Shown here piece after piece: positions 10,345-20,768 of a stretch of 64,000 bases of DNA. The notes beneath the pieces were generated by a model that had not been told where the DNA came from, did no database searches, and was given only the letters and a program-made list of their open reading frames with translations. The stretch is from positions 502,673,760 to 502,737,759 of the forward strand of contig OX422210.1 of NCBI GenBank assembly GCA_949130495.1. The letters are read 5' to 3'. The DNA is from Sambucus nigra (lineage: Eukaryota; Streptophyta; Magnoliopsida; Dipsacales; Adoxaceae). How positions within the stretch are numbered: the stretch's first letter is position 1; every line of letters begins with the position of its first letter. A program made the position numbers and the translations under genes.

Positions 10345-12458
10345 TAGTGCATCTGCATATAAATTTCACTGCTCGCCAATGAAATAACTCATGTGACTTT
10401 TACTCTAATACTGCCACTGCTGTACATATAAAATCGAGGAGAATTCGAAGGTTACGGCTTTGGAGAATAAGTTTATAGGCAAACATCCTCAGTTTATAGG
10501 CCAAGAGTGTAAATCTAGGGATGATCCATAAAATCCTAGTAAAATGAAGGCATGGTCCAAATGGTCAATCTAATTTGACTTGCCGTATTCAAAAGAATAA
10601 CATGTAAGGCATGTAATTGATGTGATGCACACGGAGAAGAAGTTTGTAGAACATATGGTAGGAATATGTCTAGATGGATCTCATTCGAAGAGAGGGAGCA
10701 TCGTGATTTAAATGAGATGAAAATTAAAAAACATTGTGGATAAAAACTCATCCAGCAACTGGAAGAAATTCGATTCCCACAGGTGCTTTCACTCCGACTA
10801 TTAGTGAGAAAAATCACCTCCTAGACATGTTCAACTTGAAGACTCCGAATGGTTATTCTAGTAAGTTGTGTAGGGTTGTAAGCTACGAAACAAATTACCT
10901 AAAATAGTACAAGTCTCACGACTGGCACATCATCATCCAATTAATCCCCATGTTGTTTAGGCATTGCTTTTCTGAGCACAAAGATGTCCGCGGGATAATT
11001 ATGCATATTAGTTCGTGCTTCGCCTTATTGTGTGAAAAAGTGATAATCAGTAAGCACATTAAGGCAACTTTAGACGAAGCGACTTGTGCCTTGGTTTCCT
11101 CTGTCATTCTTTGACATCAGCAGCATCCACTTGCTTGTGAATCTTGAGGCTTTGTTATGTGACTTTTACTCACGTGACTTTTACTGCTGTACATATAAAA
11201 TGAAGATATCGTAGAATATGTTTCTGATATCTCACGGTGGAAGTGCTAATTTTAAGTGTTAAAGGTGGACTCCAGTAAAAATTCTTCCGACTTTTTATTT
11301 AGTTTTTTCTTTAACTTTCTAAAACCTTATTCATAAAAAAAAATATTTGTTTGTTATAAATGATATTCTGAATCCTTGGTTTCTACTACTGCTCTGCTGA
11401 AGGTTAATGCTTACTTCTTGGCGATGTAGTTTTTGGAATATTTTCCTCTTTGAACATTTGATATATTACTGCTTTAAAATGATACTTTTGTGTCAACCCT
11501 TTTTTATTAATCTCCTGGCAGGCTTTGTCCAAGACATTGAATGCAGATGACCTCTTCTATCTGAAGGAGCAGTTTTCTCTATTGGAGCCCAACAAAAATG
11601 GCTGTATAACCTTAGAGAGCATTAGAACGGTTGGTTTCTTTCATTTCTTTTCTCTTTATGTTGTTTTACCTGGGGACGGGTGATTATTCGAGTGGATAGT
11701 GAAAATGTGTTTACTTTCATTTTTCCCTGAGCAGGCCCTGATGAAACATGCAACAGATGCGATGAACGAGTCTCGTGCCCCTGATTTTCTTGCCTCGGTA
11801 AGTAGGCAACTTCTGATTGTGTATGTTTTCCATGGTTTCTATATGGTTATAGCTTATAGGTTGCTGCTGTTCTATTTCATTCCGTGACAGTTAAATGTGC
11901 TTAGCTACAGAAGGATGGATTTTGGAGAATTCTGTGCAGCTGCACTAAGTGTACATCAGCTGGAGACACTTGATCACTGGGAACAAGATGCTCGTCGTGC
12001 GTATGAAACTTTCGAGAAAGAAGGAAACCGGACTATTATCATTGACGAACTTGCATCGGTAAGTTGAGTTTATTTTGTTTCTGTGAATTTTGTGGTTCAT
12101 ATGTAATTTTCCTCTTATCATGTCTAAAACCACGGAAAAGAAAGATTTTATGACCCATACACTGCTTAAGTTAAGAACTGCTTGGCGTATAATCAGATGC
12201 ATTATTTCTCTAGTTATTTTCTAGTTTGGTTGCCATTGTCAATATCATGATGACTCGAATTAAGCTTTTCTATGCAAGTACCAATATGTTGCTTTATTTG
12301 ATATAATAATATTTCAGGAACTCGGGCTAAGTCCTTCGGTCCCAGTCCATGCGGTTCTCAATGACTGGCTAAGGCATGCTGATGGGAAGCTGAGCTTCCT
12401 CGGTTTTGTCAAACTGTTGCACGGTGTGTCCACTCGGACACTTGCGAAGATGCAATAA
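1680..12458 (+). CDS. CDPK-related protein kinase (CRK), 5' exon outside the window
   Basis: Ser/Thr kinase of the plant CDPK-related family, which has the CDPK layout but degenerate EF-hands; members act at membranes or in the cytosol in signalling. Exons: 1680-1810, 2345-2386, 2517-2625, 4236-4314, 4602-4898, 4992-5104, 11522-11629, 11735-11797, 11891-12058, 12318-12458. All junctions are GT-AG and the frame stays open for 416 codons to TAA at 12456-12458. Visible motifs: alphaC region ([20 protein letters not shown]), catalytic loop [10 protein letters not shown] across the exon join 2625/4236, KAIDFGLSD (DFG) at about 4283-4309, activation segment [16 protein letters not shown] with [23 protein letters not shown], then the helical and EF-hand-like tail ([45 protein letters not shown]). 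The ATP loop and catalytic lysine exon are not in view. No stop or frameshift was found, so it is probably functional. Intron 5105-11521 is unusually long. Confidence 0.95.
2099..2234. mobile_element. Tourist-type MITE, 136 bp
   Basis: It has perfect 17-bp terminal inverted repeats GGGTGTGTTTGGGAACC, flanked by TAA at 2096-2098 and 2235-2237. A TAA/TTA target duplication with GGG...CCC ends is typical of PIF/Harbinger-derived Tourist MITEs. The interior contains a smaller inverted pair around the words AATTTC/TTGAATTC. It lies in the CRK intron 1811-2344, far enough from both splice sites not to disturb them. Confidence 0.88.
2920..3978. mobile_element. long Tourist-type (PIF/Harbinger) non-autonomous element, 1,059 bp
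   Basis: Ends GGGTCCGTTTTATA and, in complement, GGGTCCGTTTGATA, one mismatch in 14. Flanked by TTA at 2917-2919 and 3979-3981. Just inside each end lies a TTTGCCATGGCAAA-like subterminal word. The interior is a minisatellite rather than a transposase gene, so the element is non-autonomous and unusually long for a Tourist MITE. It makes up most of CRK intron 2626-4235. Confidence 0.85.
3180..3660. repeat. AT-rich minisatellite inside the Tourist-type element
   Basis: Many degenerate copies of a 16-18-bp unit of the form CTGTTTTAATGTAAAAA, with C/T, A-run length and ATGT/TCGT variants. The copies fill the middle of the element at 2920-3978 and probably account for its large size. Confidence 0.85.
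4933..4978. repeat. two-copy 23-bp repeat in a short intron
   Basis: The 93-bp intron 4899-4991 contains a direct duplication of a 23-bp pyrimidine-rich unit (TCTTCTATTCCATTCCTCAT...), copies at 4933-4955 and 4956-4978. It supplies the polypyrimidine stretch just ahead of the acceptor AG at 4990-4991. Confidence 0.8.
5795..5875 (+). repeat. SINE-like, tRNA-derived fragment
   Basis: GGTAAGGTTGCCTC is followed 30 bp later by CAGGTTCGAGTCGTGG and AAACAGCCTCT. The central GGTTCGAGTC matches a pol III box B, and the AACAGCCTC tail recurs in plant tRNA-derived SINE bodies. No full cloverleaf can be drawn, so I do not call a tRNA gene. A (TA/TAC) microsatellite lies immediately upstream. Confidence 0.4.
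5947..8517 (+). mobile_element. non-autonomous LTR retrotransposon, 3'-truncated
   Basis: Left LTR 5947-6708 (762 bp, ending ...ACGAACA) is followed at 6709-6729 by a sequence ending CCGTGGGAAG, a decayed form of the TTGGCGCCGTCTGTGGGAA junction of plant Ty3/gypsy elements. A second copy of the LTR starts near 8102 and is recognisable to about 8517; shared words include GGCATGCCTAT, CGATTTAGGCCATTTGTATC and ACTCCAAC. The 1.4-kb interior has no open gag or pol. The right LTR lacks its 3' half. The LTR reads in the direction of the host gene. Confidence 0.65.
8591..8802. mobile_element. hairpin-forming foldback/MITE-like element
   Basis: Outer arms GTTTTGTTAGCACATG (from 8591) and CACGTGTTAACAAGAC (to 8802) are near-complements. 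Inside them a second pair, CAAGGGGGCTCATATTTTTT and its complement around 8713-8742, gives arms of about 60 bp. No clean target duplication could be assigned. It lies in the large CRK intron. Confidence 0.6.
9666..10183. repeat. inverted-arm repeat unit carrying a (GGCAGC)n microsatellite
   Basis: The left arm 9666-9704 and right arm 10146-10183 are imperfect reverse complements (CACCAATCTCACC...AAGCTGTTAGG versus CCTAACAGCTTAAG...GGTGAGATGGTG). Just outside the right arm stands TGGTATCAGAGC (10186-10197), the sequence many plant retroelements use as tRNA-iMet primer-binding site; its complement is missing on the left. The element class is unresolved. Confidence 0.5.
9703..9740. repeat. (GGCAGC)n microsatellite
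   Basis: Six and a third perfect copies of GGCAGC, GC-rich in an otherwise AT-rich intron. It directly abuts the GTTAGG end of the left arm of the inverted repeat, as if expanded from that element. Confidence 0.95.
10318..10346. repeat. (TG)n/(TA)n microsatellite
   Basis: GTGTGTGT leads into about eleven TA units. It is a simple repeat in the large intron; no element boundary is seen next to it. Confidence 0.9.
10440..11160 (+). pseudogene. CACTA (En/Spm) transposase remnant, TNP2/DUF4218 region
   Basis: Read in the + direction with frame changes and stops, the region gives [22 protein letters not shown], then [10 protein letters not shown], then [21 protein letters not shown], then [20 protein letters not shown] and a following helical stretch. 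These match in order the plant CACTA transposase segment with LPYWKDL..RH.LDVMHIEKN, VPDGYSSN and KSHDCHVL(M/L)QQLLP (family knowledge). The upstream catalytic part and CACTA termini were not found, so this is a captured or decayed internal piece. It lies in sense orientation in the CRK intron. Confidence 0.75.
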
Positions 12459-13542
12459 GCGCTTGAAGATTGTATTAAAGAAATGCTCGAGGGGCAAAAT
12501 GAATAAACAAAAAGTTTACAAGCATTGTATCGCAGCTTCTATGGTTTAGTCATGACCTCAGTGTTACTTCATCAAGTCAGAAATTGCAGGTCTGTCCTTT
12601 GTTCCATTTTGGAAAAGAGGAGACACCAGCGGGTGTAAAATAGTTGGCGGTGTGCAAAAGCTGTGGTGTTTCTATTGGAAATCCGGCATAATTGTGGTTG
12701 GTTTACAAGGGTTTTCCTCCGGTTTTTACTTTATTGTTATCTTAGATATGGTTGAATAGGATGAAATTCTTAAAAGGTGGAGTGAAAATTTGGGTTGGTT
12801 TCGTTTTTTAATTTAAATTAAGAAAGTGAATGGGACCCAAGTGCAATGTACTATTGCACATTACTTGCTGCATCATGATAATGCACAACATTTTTTTGTT
12901 CCTTTTTATCTACTTTTTTGGTGCACGCATCATTTTCAAATGATTTATTGTTTGGTATGTCAATGGATCAAATTTTGATCCGAATTGGATCGGGATTCAT
13001 TGTATTTATTTGGATATGGATTGGTGTTAAGCAATCCGATTATCTATTTCTCCTATTAGTAAATGGATTGAATTGGAATAAATTGAATTGATACGTATCC
13101 GATTCGCTAAATTCAAACTGATTTGGTATTTTAAATAATTAGGATATTAAATATTAACCTATAACCATGATATATATGATCTAATGATTAGTATCACACT
13201 TAGAAATAAACAATACATGTTACATATTTTTATAAGCTCAATTTTATTTGTTTTATTATCTAATATATTATGATATTTATTAAAGTAATACGTATTAATG
13301 TTTTTAATTGGGACATACATCCCATAATTTTCTTAATAAAAGGATATGGAATGATCTTGATTCAATCCGAATATGTTGACAGTCCTATTTATTGTGGAGT
13401 TCTTCATGGCCCACATTTATCAAGATGTTAGAATGGGGGCACAAATTCCTTTGTGTCCACCATAAATTGGTATAGATTTATTTCAGATTGATGAATTCAT
13501 GTCAATTTAAAAAAAAAATATTTAACAGTTGATATATATATA
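12459..13542 (+). other. CRK 3' untranslated region and downstream flank
   Basis: No ORF follows the stop codon. AATGAATAAACAAAA near 12500-12515 could be a poly(A) signal, and the AT/T-rich tract to about 12780 is a plausible 3' UTR. From 12,950 to 13,400 there is unremarkable AT-rich sequence with several GAATTGGAT-like words and no recognisable gene or element. Confidence 0.5.
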
Positions 13543-13724
13543 GTATTGCACTTGTGCGGATCAATTCGCATTTTAAGAGTACAAACCGGATATGTGTTAC
13601 GTAACGGTGAGCTTAGAAATTATCGGCTAAATTATAGGTATTCTCTCTTTTCTGGATTCATCGTTTGGTGATACATGTTCGGTCCGCACTCTTAAAATGT
13701 GGACTCGTCCGCACAAGAGCAGGA

Positions 13725-13726
<2 letters not shown>
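13543..13726. mobile_element. MITE inserted in a (TA)n microsatellite, copy A
   Basis: A 184-bp segment whose two halves are near reverse complements: the left has GTGCGGATCAATTCGCATTTTAAGAGT, the right ACTCTTAAAATGTGGACTCG-TCCGCACAAGAGC. It ends directly in TA repeats on both sides ((TA)5 left, (TA)n to 13757 right). A related copy in the same kind of site is at 62186-62371. The behaviour recalls the rice 'micron' family, known to occupy (TA)n sites; I cannot say it is the same family. Confidence 0.75.
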
Positions 13727-13757
<31 letters not shown>

Positions 13758-13760
<3 letters not shown>

Positions 13761-14270
13761 TGAAGATGAACAATTCATATTTTTATAAACTATAGAAGTT
13801 TCAATATGGATTGCAAAATTCCCCCTCGGGTTGGGTCCCTGAGAAGAATATTCTGGACGGGCACGTGGATTATATTTTGGGGACGAGGGCGAGAATTAAA
13901 TTCATTCCCCGAATTGGATTTGGGACAGGGATGGGGAACTCGATCCTCGACTTGATTGGTGACGGGAATTTTAGAACTGAAAAAAACTAGGTGGGGACAA
14001 TATATTCAAGTAGGGATACAACATCCTCGACCCTAACTCGCCCTGTGTCATCCTTAAGCTCAAACCAAACAATCAGAGTGTTATCCACATTCTAAGGCGC
14101 CTCTTTCTCCATAGCAAAAGGGAAAATTGGATATGGGTCGGATCTATTCAGATTTGATATTGAATATGCTCAACTTTGAATTCAATAGATATTATTTAAT
14201 AATTTTAAATTTGAACTTTTAACTAAAAAATTTACCTAAAAATCTCATGCTATAATACTTTGTGTAAATT
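13758..14270. other. intergenic stretch with degenerate repeat traces
   Basis: Around 13,815-14,045 the words GGGGACGAGGG, GGGACAGGGATGGGGAA and GGGTCCC recur, resembling the low-complexity GGGGAYGGGG ends of decayed plant transposons, but no boundary can be set. The remainder to 14,270 is AT-rich and without features. Confidence 0.35.
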
Positions 14271-14778
14271 ACAATAAACCTTCTTGATCTAAGTTCATTT
14301 CCAATGGTGAATGTGAAGGGAGATGCGGCTGATCACACCACGTGAGTTGACATATGGCCTCCAGGTGTCGAGGGACATAGTTAGCCGAATAATAAGGAGG
14401 AGCTAACTTAGAATCTAGGAAGATCATAACACATTACGGATGATTAATTCTAATATGAATCACCACTCAGAGATAAGTTCGAAGTAGAGAGATTTAGATT
14501 CATTGGAACCTTGTACTTATAAATAAGGGTGACCTCATCCAATTTTGGGGTACTGAATTAAACTTACCTCAAGGTGACTTGGACTCTCAGCTAGCAATCC
14601 TAACACTCCAATCGTCATTTGTTCTTCCAAGTAATCAACAAATCTTCCTCCTTTCCCATGGACTTAGGCATAATAATCTGTCGAACCATGTTTATATTGT
14701 GTCAGTTATTTCATTCCATTCATATTCTTGGGGCTAATTTATAATATTGCATTTATTGTGGGCTCCATATCCCTTCTA
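14271..14778 (+). mobile_element. 5' LTR (left end unresolved) of a Tat-like fragment
   Basis: The sequence ahead of a Ty3/gypsy primer-site junction at 14779 has the character of an LTR: a TATA-like word in TTATAAATAAGGG at about 14517, then about 260 bp to the junction. No second LTR copy is present in the window, so the left end near 14,271 is an estimate. Confidence 0.4.
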
Positions 14779-14799
14779 ATTTGGCGCCGTATGTGGGAA
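14779..14799 (+). other. primer-binding-site junction, Ty3/gypsy type
   Basis: ATTTGGCGCCGTATGTGGGAA matches the TTGGCGCCGTCTGTGGGAA pattern that follows the 5' LTR of many plant Tat-lineage elements and recurs at 31270 and 41477 in this window. It fixes the + orientation of the following gag fragment. Confidence 0.75.
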
Positions 14800-16842
14800 T
14801 ATCAGAATTCTCTCCATCATGAAAGTCATCCCATCAACAATATGAGTGCTCACCAATCTTATCGTTCACACGCGAGAAGCCGTATCCAATCTGAGATATG
14901 AATTATCACGAGGGAATAGACTCTTTCAAGGTTCCACCCACCTCTCGATGAAATGAGGTCAAGGGGATGGACAACCAAAAGATCTGGTCCAGTCGGCGAA
15001 GTTATACCCCATTCATAAAGCAACCTATGGGGAGAGCAACGTCATGACTGGTTAGTCTTTACGAAGAAAGATTAGACGATAGTGATGAGGAGATCATCCG
15101 TCTGAGGACAATTAACGAGGCAGTCAGAGCACCGCAACTCCAGTTCTTATGGTATGGAACGACGTAGGAGAGGGAAGATTTGCTCCCCTAGGCACGACGA
15201 ATTAAATAATGCCGGAAGATCATCTAAGTCGGAAAGCCTCGTGCAGTGCAATCTAACCAACGACGCGAGATTCAAGTGTCATCTCATCACTCTGCCAGTT
15301 TCCATCATGCACTTATTCGTCCAACGAAATCAACTCACACTAGCAGGCCGGCCAGGCATAAGTTGACATCGAAGGAAATTGAAAGTAATGACTTTAGGGA
15401 CATCATATAAAAGAAAATAGAGGGAAGGTTGAACCCCGGTTTGGCACGAACTCCAAACGATCTTGTGAGGAGATTATTAGGTCATGGTTCTACCTCGCCT
15501 TTCATTATGGAGATAGTAATGTCAGAGACACCGAAGAATATTTCTCATCCCAAAGATCACCATATATGAAGGAAAAGAAAATCTCGCTCATCATAGTAAG
15601 AACCACCGTCAGATGATGTCTCTGTGAAAATATCGCTCATCCCTAAGGCAGTTCTCACAACATTACTAGGAGTTGGTCAATAAGGCCAATGATTGCAATG
15701 AATAGCTAGTCATCTAGTCCTTCAAGTTTGGGATTTCCAGATCCGTCGATCTTTACCAGTTCCTAACTAAAAAGACGACTTCAACCATGGATAACCTCAT
15801 GTCATATATTGATAAGTACGCCAAGGTGGAAGATAATCTCCTAAGTTCTCACCGACTAGGGTTCAAGAAGTCAAAGAACAATTCAAATAAGCCCATCAAG
15901 GGAGGGAATCAACCAATTTCGGTGAAAAGGGGTGGAATGACGCCTCCAAGGGACGTTCCAAGCAACAGACTAACAAAAACGACTTCCATGCAATGGACAA
16001 CTTCTTTAAAGAACCCATATATAAGTTCATTCCAAAAATCAAGAACAAGTCGTACTTCAAGAGGCTGACCAAGATGGCTAGTGATCCAAATGAAAGGGAC
16101 ACCAATCTCAGATGTACTTATCACCAGGACCACGTACATCTCATATAAAGTTTCAAAATATTCAAGCGTTATCTCGAAGATCTTGTTCAGGTCGGGCACC
16201 TTAAAAAGCAATTGACACAACAATGGCCAAATCCTCAGCTATGGTGAATGCAATGTAAAAACAAATGATGATCTCCCATCTTCAGTAATGCTCAAATCCA
16301 TTCATGGCTATGTCAATCCTTTACAGTGTATAAGCAAGAAATTAAAGGAAATGGTGAAGATTGAAGCCTTCATCCAAGAGGGTTTCCATGTAGAGGTATT
16401 AAAACCAATCCTAACTAAGAGGGAGCACAAAGACATAGACTTTGACCGAACAATCATGTTTACGGATGAAGACCTTCTAACTTTATGGATAATAAATTTT
16501 GACGTTAAAAGGATATTGGTTGATCATTGAAGCTCTTCGGAGATCATATACCTCAATTTGCTTCTCAAGATCAGTTATATTATTCAATATATGAATACCA
16601 AAGTGGGATCATTCATCGGTTCCAATGGGAACATAATGACCCTGTTGGGGAAGATAAGATTGCTTATCAAAGTCGGACCTGTCAATTGCGAGATAGAAAT
16701 CCATGTTCTCCAGTCGGAGTCACCCTACAATGCCATTCTGGGTAGAGGATGTATCTATACTATAAAGGTCGTCACCTCATCTCTCCACCAAAAACTTAAG
16801 TTTCTCGGCGATCAGAGAGTATTCGAGATCAGGGAAGACTAA
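14800..16842 (+). pseudogene. Tat-like gag and protease remnant
   Basis: Gag traces: a basic N-terminal region near 14,840-15,360, FGISRSVDLYQFLTKKTTST then DNLMSYIDKYAKVEDNL (15787-15840), homologous to DDLTTRIKKYAKVEDV of the better preserved copy at 32,350. Protease: LWIINFDVKRILVDH (catalytic D-x-G replaced) followed by the flap-to-end signature SPYNAILGRGCIY at 16719-16757. Several stops and frame changes and a deleted central gag make it non-functional. No RT or integrase follows; the element stops where a minus-strand element begins near 16,870-16,950. Confidence 0.75.
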
Positions 16843-16949
16843 AATTTAACTTTTATATACCTAACTCAAAGATCTCAGTATACATCGGCCACATGTTATA
16901 TTCTCTCTTCCAAGTAAACTCAACCTTGGAGTGGTGTCCCTAATAGATT

Positions 16950-19900
16950 CAAACTAATTAATAACCTTCGATCGCAACGTTCATTCTCTCCGGTTAAGAA
17001 TGCGATGCGATCGTTCCTCTTAGCTCGCATCCAGTTGTAGCTCAATCATGTAAAGGTCAACGTGTTGATATGCTAACTCATCCCTCAAGAACTTCGCCAG
17101 CAGATACACATAGAAGACGTTGTGTACTCATTTAATATGGTCGTGTAAGGACAAATGATATGTCACCGATCCTACTCTATCTCAGATGGTGAAGTGACCT
17201 ACATATCGGGGATCCAACTTCCCCTGGACCCAAATTCAATAACTCCCTCCATCGGGGAGACCTTCAGAAGAACCTGATCCCCCACCAAGAACTCCAACTT
17301 ACACTTCCTGCTATCGACGTAACTCTTCTGCCAACTTTAGGTAGTCTTCATATGCTCTGAATTGAACTCCACCCTCTCTGAGATGTCTTAAATGCAATCT
17401 GGACTAAATAGCCTACTATCCCCCGTCTCTAGACAACAACTCGAAGAACGACATGGTCGTTCGTAAAACGCCTCGTAGAGTGTCATACCAATAGTTTGTT
17501 GGTGAGTATTGTTATAAGCGAACTCCATGAGCGGCAAGTGCCGATCCCAGTTCCCCTTAAAATCCAAAACACAAGTCCGTATCATATTTTTTAAGATTTG
17601 GTTCACCCGCTTAGTCTGACCATCTGTTTGAGAGTTAAATGTGGTACTCATATTCAGCTATAACCCCATTGACTTCTGAAAGCTTCCCCAAAATTGGGGA
17701 ATAAAAGTTTTAACCCCATCGAACACAATATTGAGCAGTATCCCATGAAGACATACAATCTCAACAATAATGAGTCGATCATAAATCTCTGTGGTGAACT
17801 CTATCTACATAAGAAGAAAATGAGCCATTTTTATTAGTCAGTCGACAACGACCCAAAAAGAATTATGTCCCCTTTGGGATCTCGACAACCCAACAATGAA
17901 ATCCATGGAGAATCTCACCCTCTTCCACATAGTAATCGCTAACGACTGCAACTCCCTTGCTGTTCTCTGGTGCTCCACCTTTACTAGATCGAATATGTCA
18001 CACTTAGAAACGAACTCAACTATGTCTCTTTATTCTGACCCATTAATATTTCATCCTCACATCACGATACCTTTTGTCACCCTTAGGATACAAAGTGAAC
18101 CAAAAATCATGTGCCTCGTCCAAAACTGCCTTCCACATATAGGGACCCTCTAGCACAACCATACTCCCTGAAATCTCAATCCTCCATGTAATTTAATCGA
18201 ATAGAAGAGAACTCATTCGGATAGGAGCTCCTGCATTTTCTTATAATAAAAGGAATCCAAAGTTTGGGCCTGAATCACTTGTGACATAATATCAGGTGCA
18301 ATAACCTCATCTACCAAATATGTTTCTAACACGTCCACTGTACGCAAAGTACTCCAATGTTCTTCCCACAAAGTAGATAAGTCATCCTCTGCTCTGCCCA
18401 TAAGGTTGCTAAACTCACTCTCGGTCTACGACTCAAAGCATCTTCTACCATATTTGCATTCTTTGGACTATATTGAATCAAGAAGTGGTAGTCCTTCATA
18501 AAATCCAACTATCTCCTTTATCACATGTTCAACTCTCGATGAAGAGTCTCGTGATCAAAAAATAATGTAAACCTCTAACCCAATAAAAAGTGTCTCTAGA
18601 GACCACTAGTAACTCCAAATCATAGGTGGGATAGTTTTCCTCGTGAGGCTTAAGCCTACGAGAAGCATAAGCTATGGGCCTTTCCTATTCATCAAAACAA
18701 TTCAAAACCACAATAGTTATGCATCGGTGTATACAATGTACACCACTCCACACTATGGTAAAGCAAGTATGAGTGGGTTAATGAATCTCTCATTTAGCTC
18801 CTCAAAAGTTCTCTAATAATAGGTTCTCCATATAAATGATACAAACTTTTGGATGAGGTGAGTCAGTAGCCTAATAATCTTCAACAATCCCTGAATAAAC
18901 CTCCAATGTTACCCAACCAAATCCAAGAAACTCCTAACCTCTATAGGCATCGTGGGTTTCCCCCCACATCGTCACGGTCGACACGTTGCTAGGATCCACC
19001 AAAACCACAGCCTTCGATCCAATGTGCCCTACAAACTGCACCTCTCTCAATCAGAATCCACGTTTGGAGAACTTAACATAAAACTTATGCTCCCTAAGTG
19101 TCTATAAAACACTACTAAAATAATATGCGTGCTCCTTATCGAATCGAGAATTTAATAATATGTCATCAATGAACACTATGCCAAACTAGTTTATAAATGG
19201 ACAGAACACCCTGTTCATCAAGTACATAAACACCACTAACGCGTTGGTCAACCCAAATAGCACGACCTCGAATTTATAAGATCCATACAACATCAAAAAT
19301 GTCGTCTTTAGAATATCTTCCTCCCGACTCTGTAGCTGATGATACCCTAAATGCAAGTCAATCTTAGAAAAGAATAAGGCGCCCCTCAACTAATTAAAGA
19401 GGTCATCGATACGTGGCAATGGAAACTTTTTACGTATCGTGACCTTGTTTAGCTACCGATAGTCCACATAAAGCCTTAACAAACCATCCTTATTCTTTAT
19501 AAACAACACATGAGCTCTCCACAGAGATGTGCTCATCCAAATAAACCCCTGACTCGAGAGTTGTTGAATCTTCTCCTTCAAATCCCTTATCTCCAATGGA
19601 TCAATATAGTACGGTGCCCTATCAATGGGTTCGGTGCCCAATGCCAAGTATATAACGAAATTTCTCTCCCGTACTGGCAGTAACCTTGTTACCTCATCAA
19701 ACACGTCTGCAAGCTCCTAAATAATCGGTATCAAATCTAAGGATATAGTGACATTATCTCATATAGTCGCATTAATATAATATAGGGGAGTTCTATACGC
19801 TCCCTCGAGCCTAGTCATAGCTATAAGGAACATCTCCTACCCATAAATGGTAAACATGATCGTCTTCATGATGTAGTTGATTTGTGCATGATGCAGTGCT

Positions 19901-20170
19901 AACCCGTCCATACCCAAAATGACATCGTAAGTCTGCATGTCTAAAATCAATAAATTAACTAAAAAACACAAACGACCAATCTCAACTGCCATGTCCCTAA
20001 AAATATAATGTAAGGCAACACTCATACCCAATTGGATATCCACGTGCATAGAAACATCAGTAGAAATCTATAATATCCTCGAAATCAGGGTAAAAGTGGT
20101 ACTAAATAACACTCGTGCATAACTGTCGTAAACAGAAAATGTACCATAAATGGGGTGTGTCAGGGATTTG
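16950..20170 (-). pseudogene. chromovirus-like pol remnant (protease-RT-RNase H-integrase)
   Basis: Reading leftward: protease trace YDVILGMDGLALHHAQI (about 19,890-19,940); RT N-terminal part with APYYIDPLEIRDLKEKIQQL and RLYVDYR (19,453-19,704); RT palm with FFSKIDLHLGYHQL and FGLTNA (19,186-19,389); RNase H with [20 protein letters not shown] (18,575-18,690); DYHFLIQYSPKNANMVEDAL (18,430-18,508); integrase with TFNSQTDGQTKRVNQILKNM and LPLMEFAYNN (17,388-17,651); C-terminal part with GDQVLLKVSPMEGV (about 17,250-17,290). Domain order is that of Ty3/gypsy and the sequence is chromovirus-like. Many stops and frameshifts. No 3' LTR is found; it ends against the + strand Tat fragment. Confidence 0.85.
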
Positions 20171-20245
20171 TGATTCAGTTGGTAGACATTGAACATATGT
20201 TCATAATGTATTTAAGGGCGACCTTGTGTTGGGTCTCTAGGCGGT

Positions 20246-20258
20246 GGGGGGGGGGGGG
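20246..20258. repeat. G homopolymer, 13 bp
   Basis: A run of 13 G within the gag-protease linker of the minus-strand element. It is prone to slippage, so the exact length may be uncertain. Confidence 0.85.
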
Positions 20259-20348
20259 AATATTAGGTATTGCGATGGTGGCGGTAATGGTTGATATTGA
20301 GGTGGGGATGGCATAACCTATTGCTTCCCCTACTGAAACTGGTGATAA

Positions 20349-20768
20349 CTAGCATGGTTGTCTCCAGGGCACTTCCTGAATGAGTGTCATGATCGCCTCA
20401 TGTATAACATGCACTTCTGAATGGGCGACTTTATTGTGCCTGGACTTGGGGTCGATCCTGCTGACCCTGGCCCTGCCTTCTCTATCCATAGACCAGACCA
20501 TGATGTTGTTGGCCCTGATGGCCTTGGCCGGGGTGGACCTGTGAACTCTGTCCATGGATTCCCTTGAGGAACTGGTCATCCTATCCTCTGAATCTCTTAG
20601 GGGGTTTCTCCCCCTACGATGGTCCCCTTTACTATTGTGAACATCCCCATGCTTGGGATGACTCATCACTCTCCCCAATATTTGGACCTTGGCCGATCCA
20701 ATCTTTCTCCTTTTTAAGAGATCGATCTCTCAATAAATCATAGTGATCCTGGATAATGGTACCATAAA
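20349..20768 (-). pseudogene. gag C-terminal part of the interrupted chromovirus-like element
   Basis: Basic, Ser/Arg-rich linker (about 20,440-20,678) followed by a decayed zinc knuckle: HSFRKCPGD preserves the H-x4-C half while the first cysteines are partly lost. The right edge at 20768 is the junction with the nested Tat-like element; the upstream gag continues at 28811 on the far side. Confidence 0.65.

Larger units (their letters stand above)
5105..11521 (+). other. 6.4-kb CRK intron filled with repeats
   Basis: It starts GTGTGT at 5105 and ends CTGGCAG at 11521, joining AGG codons of the kinase tail to GCT TTG TCC (ALSK). It contains a SINE-like piece, a non-autonomous LTR element, a hairpin element, an inverted-arm repeat and a CACTA transposase remnant (separate entries). 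Stretches 5105-5790, 8810-9660 and 11170-11521 hold no feature I recognise. Confidence 0.85.

Noticed and set aside
1680..12458. CRK gene as a pseudogene because of the heavy insertion load
   Set aside because: All visible exons keep frame and conserved kinase motifs, and every junction has GT-AG borders.
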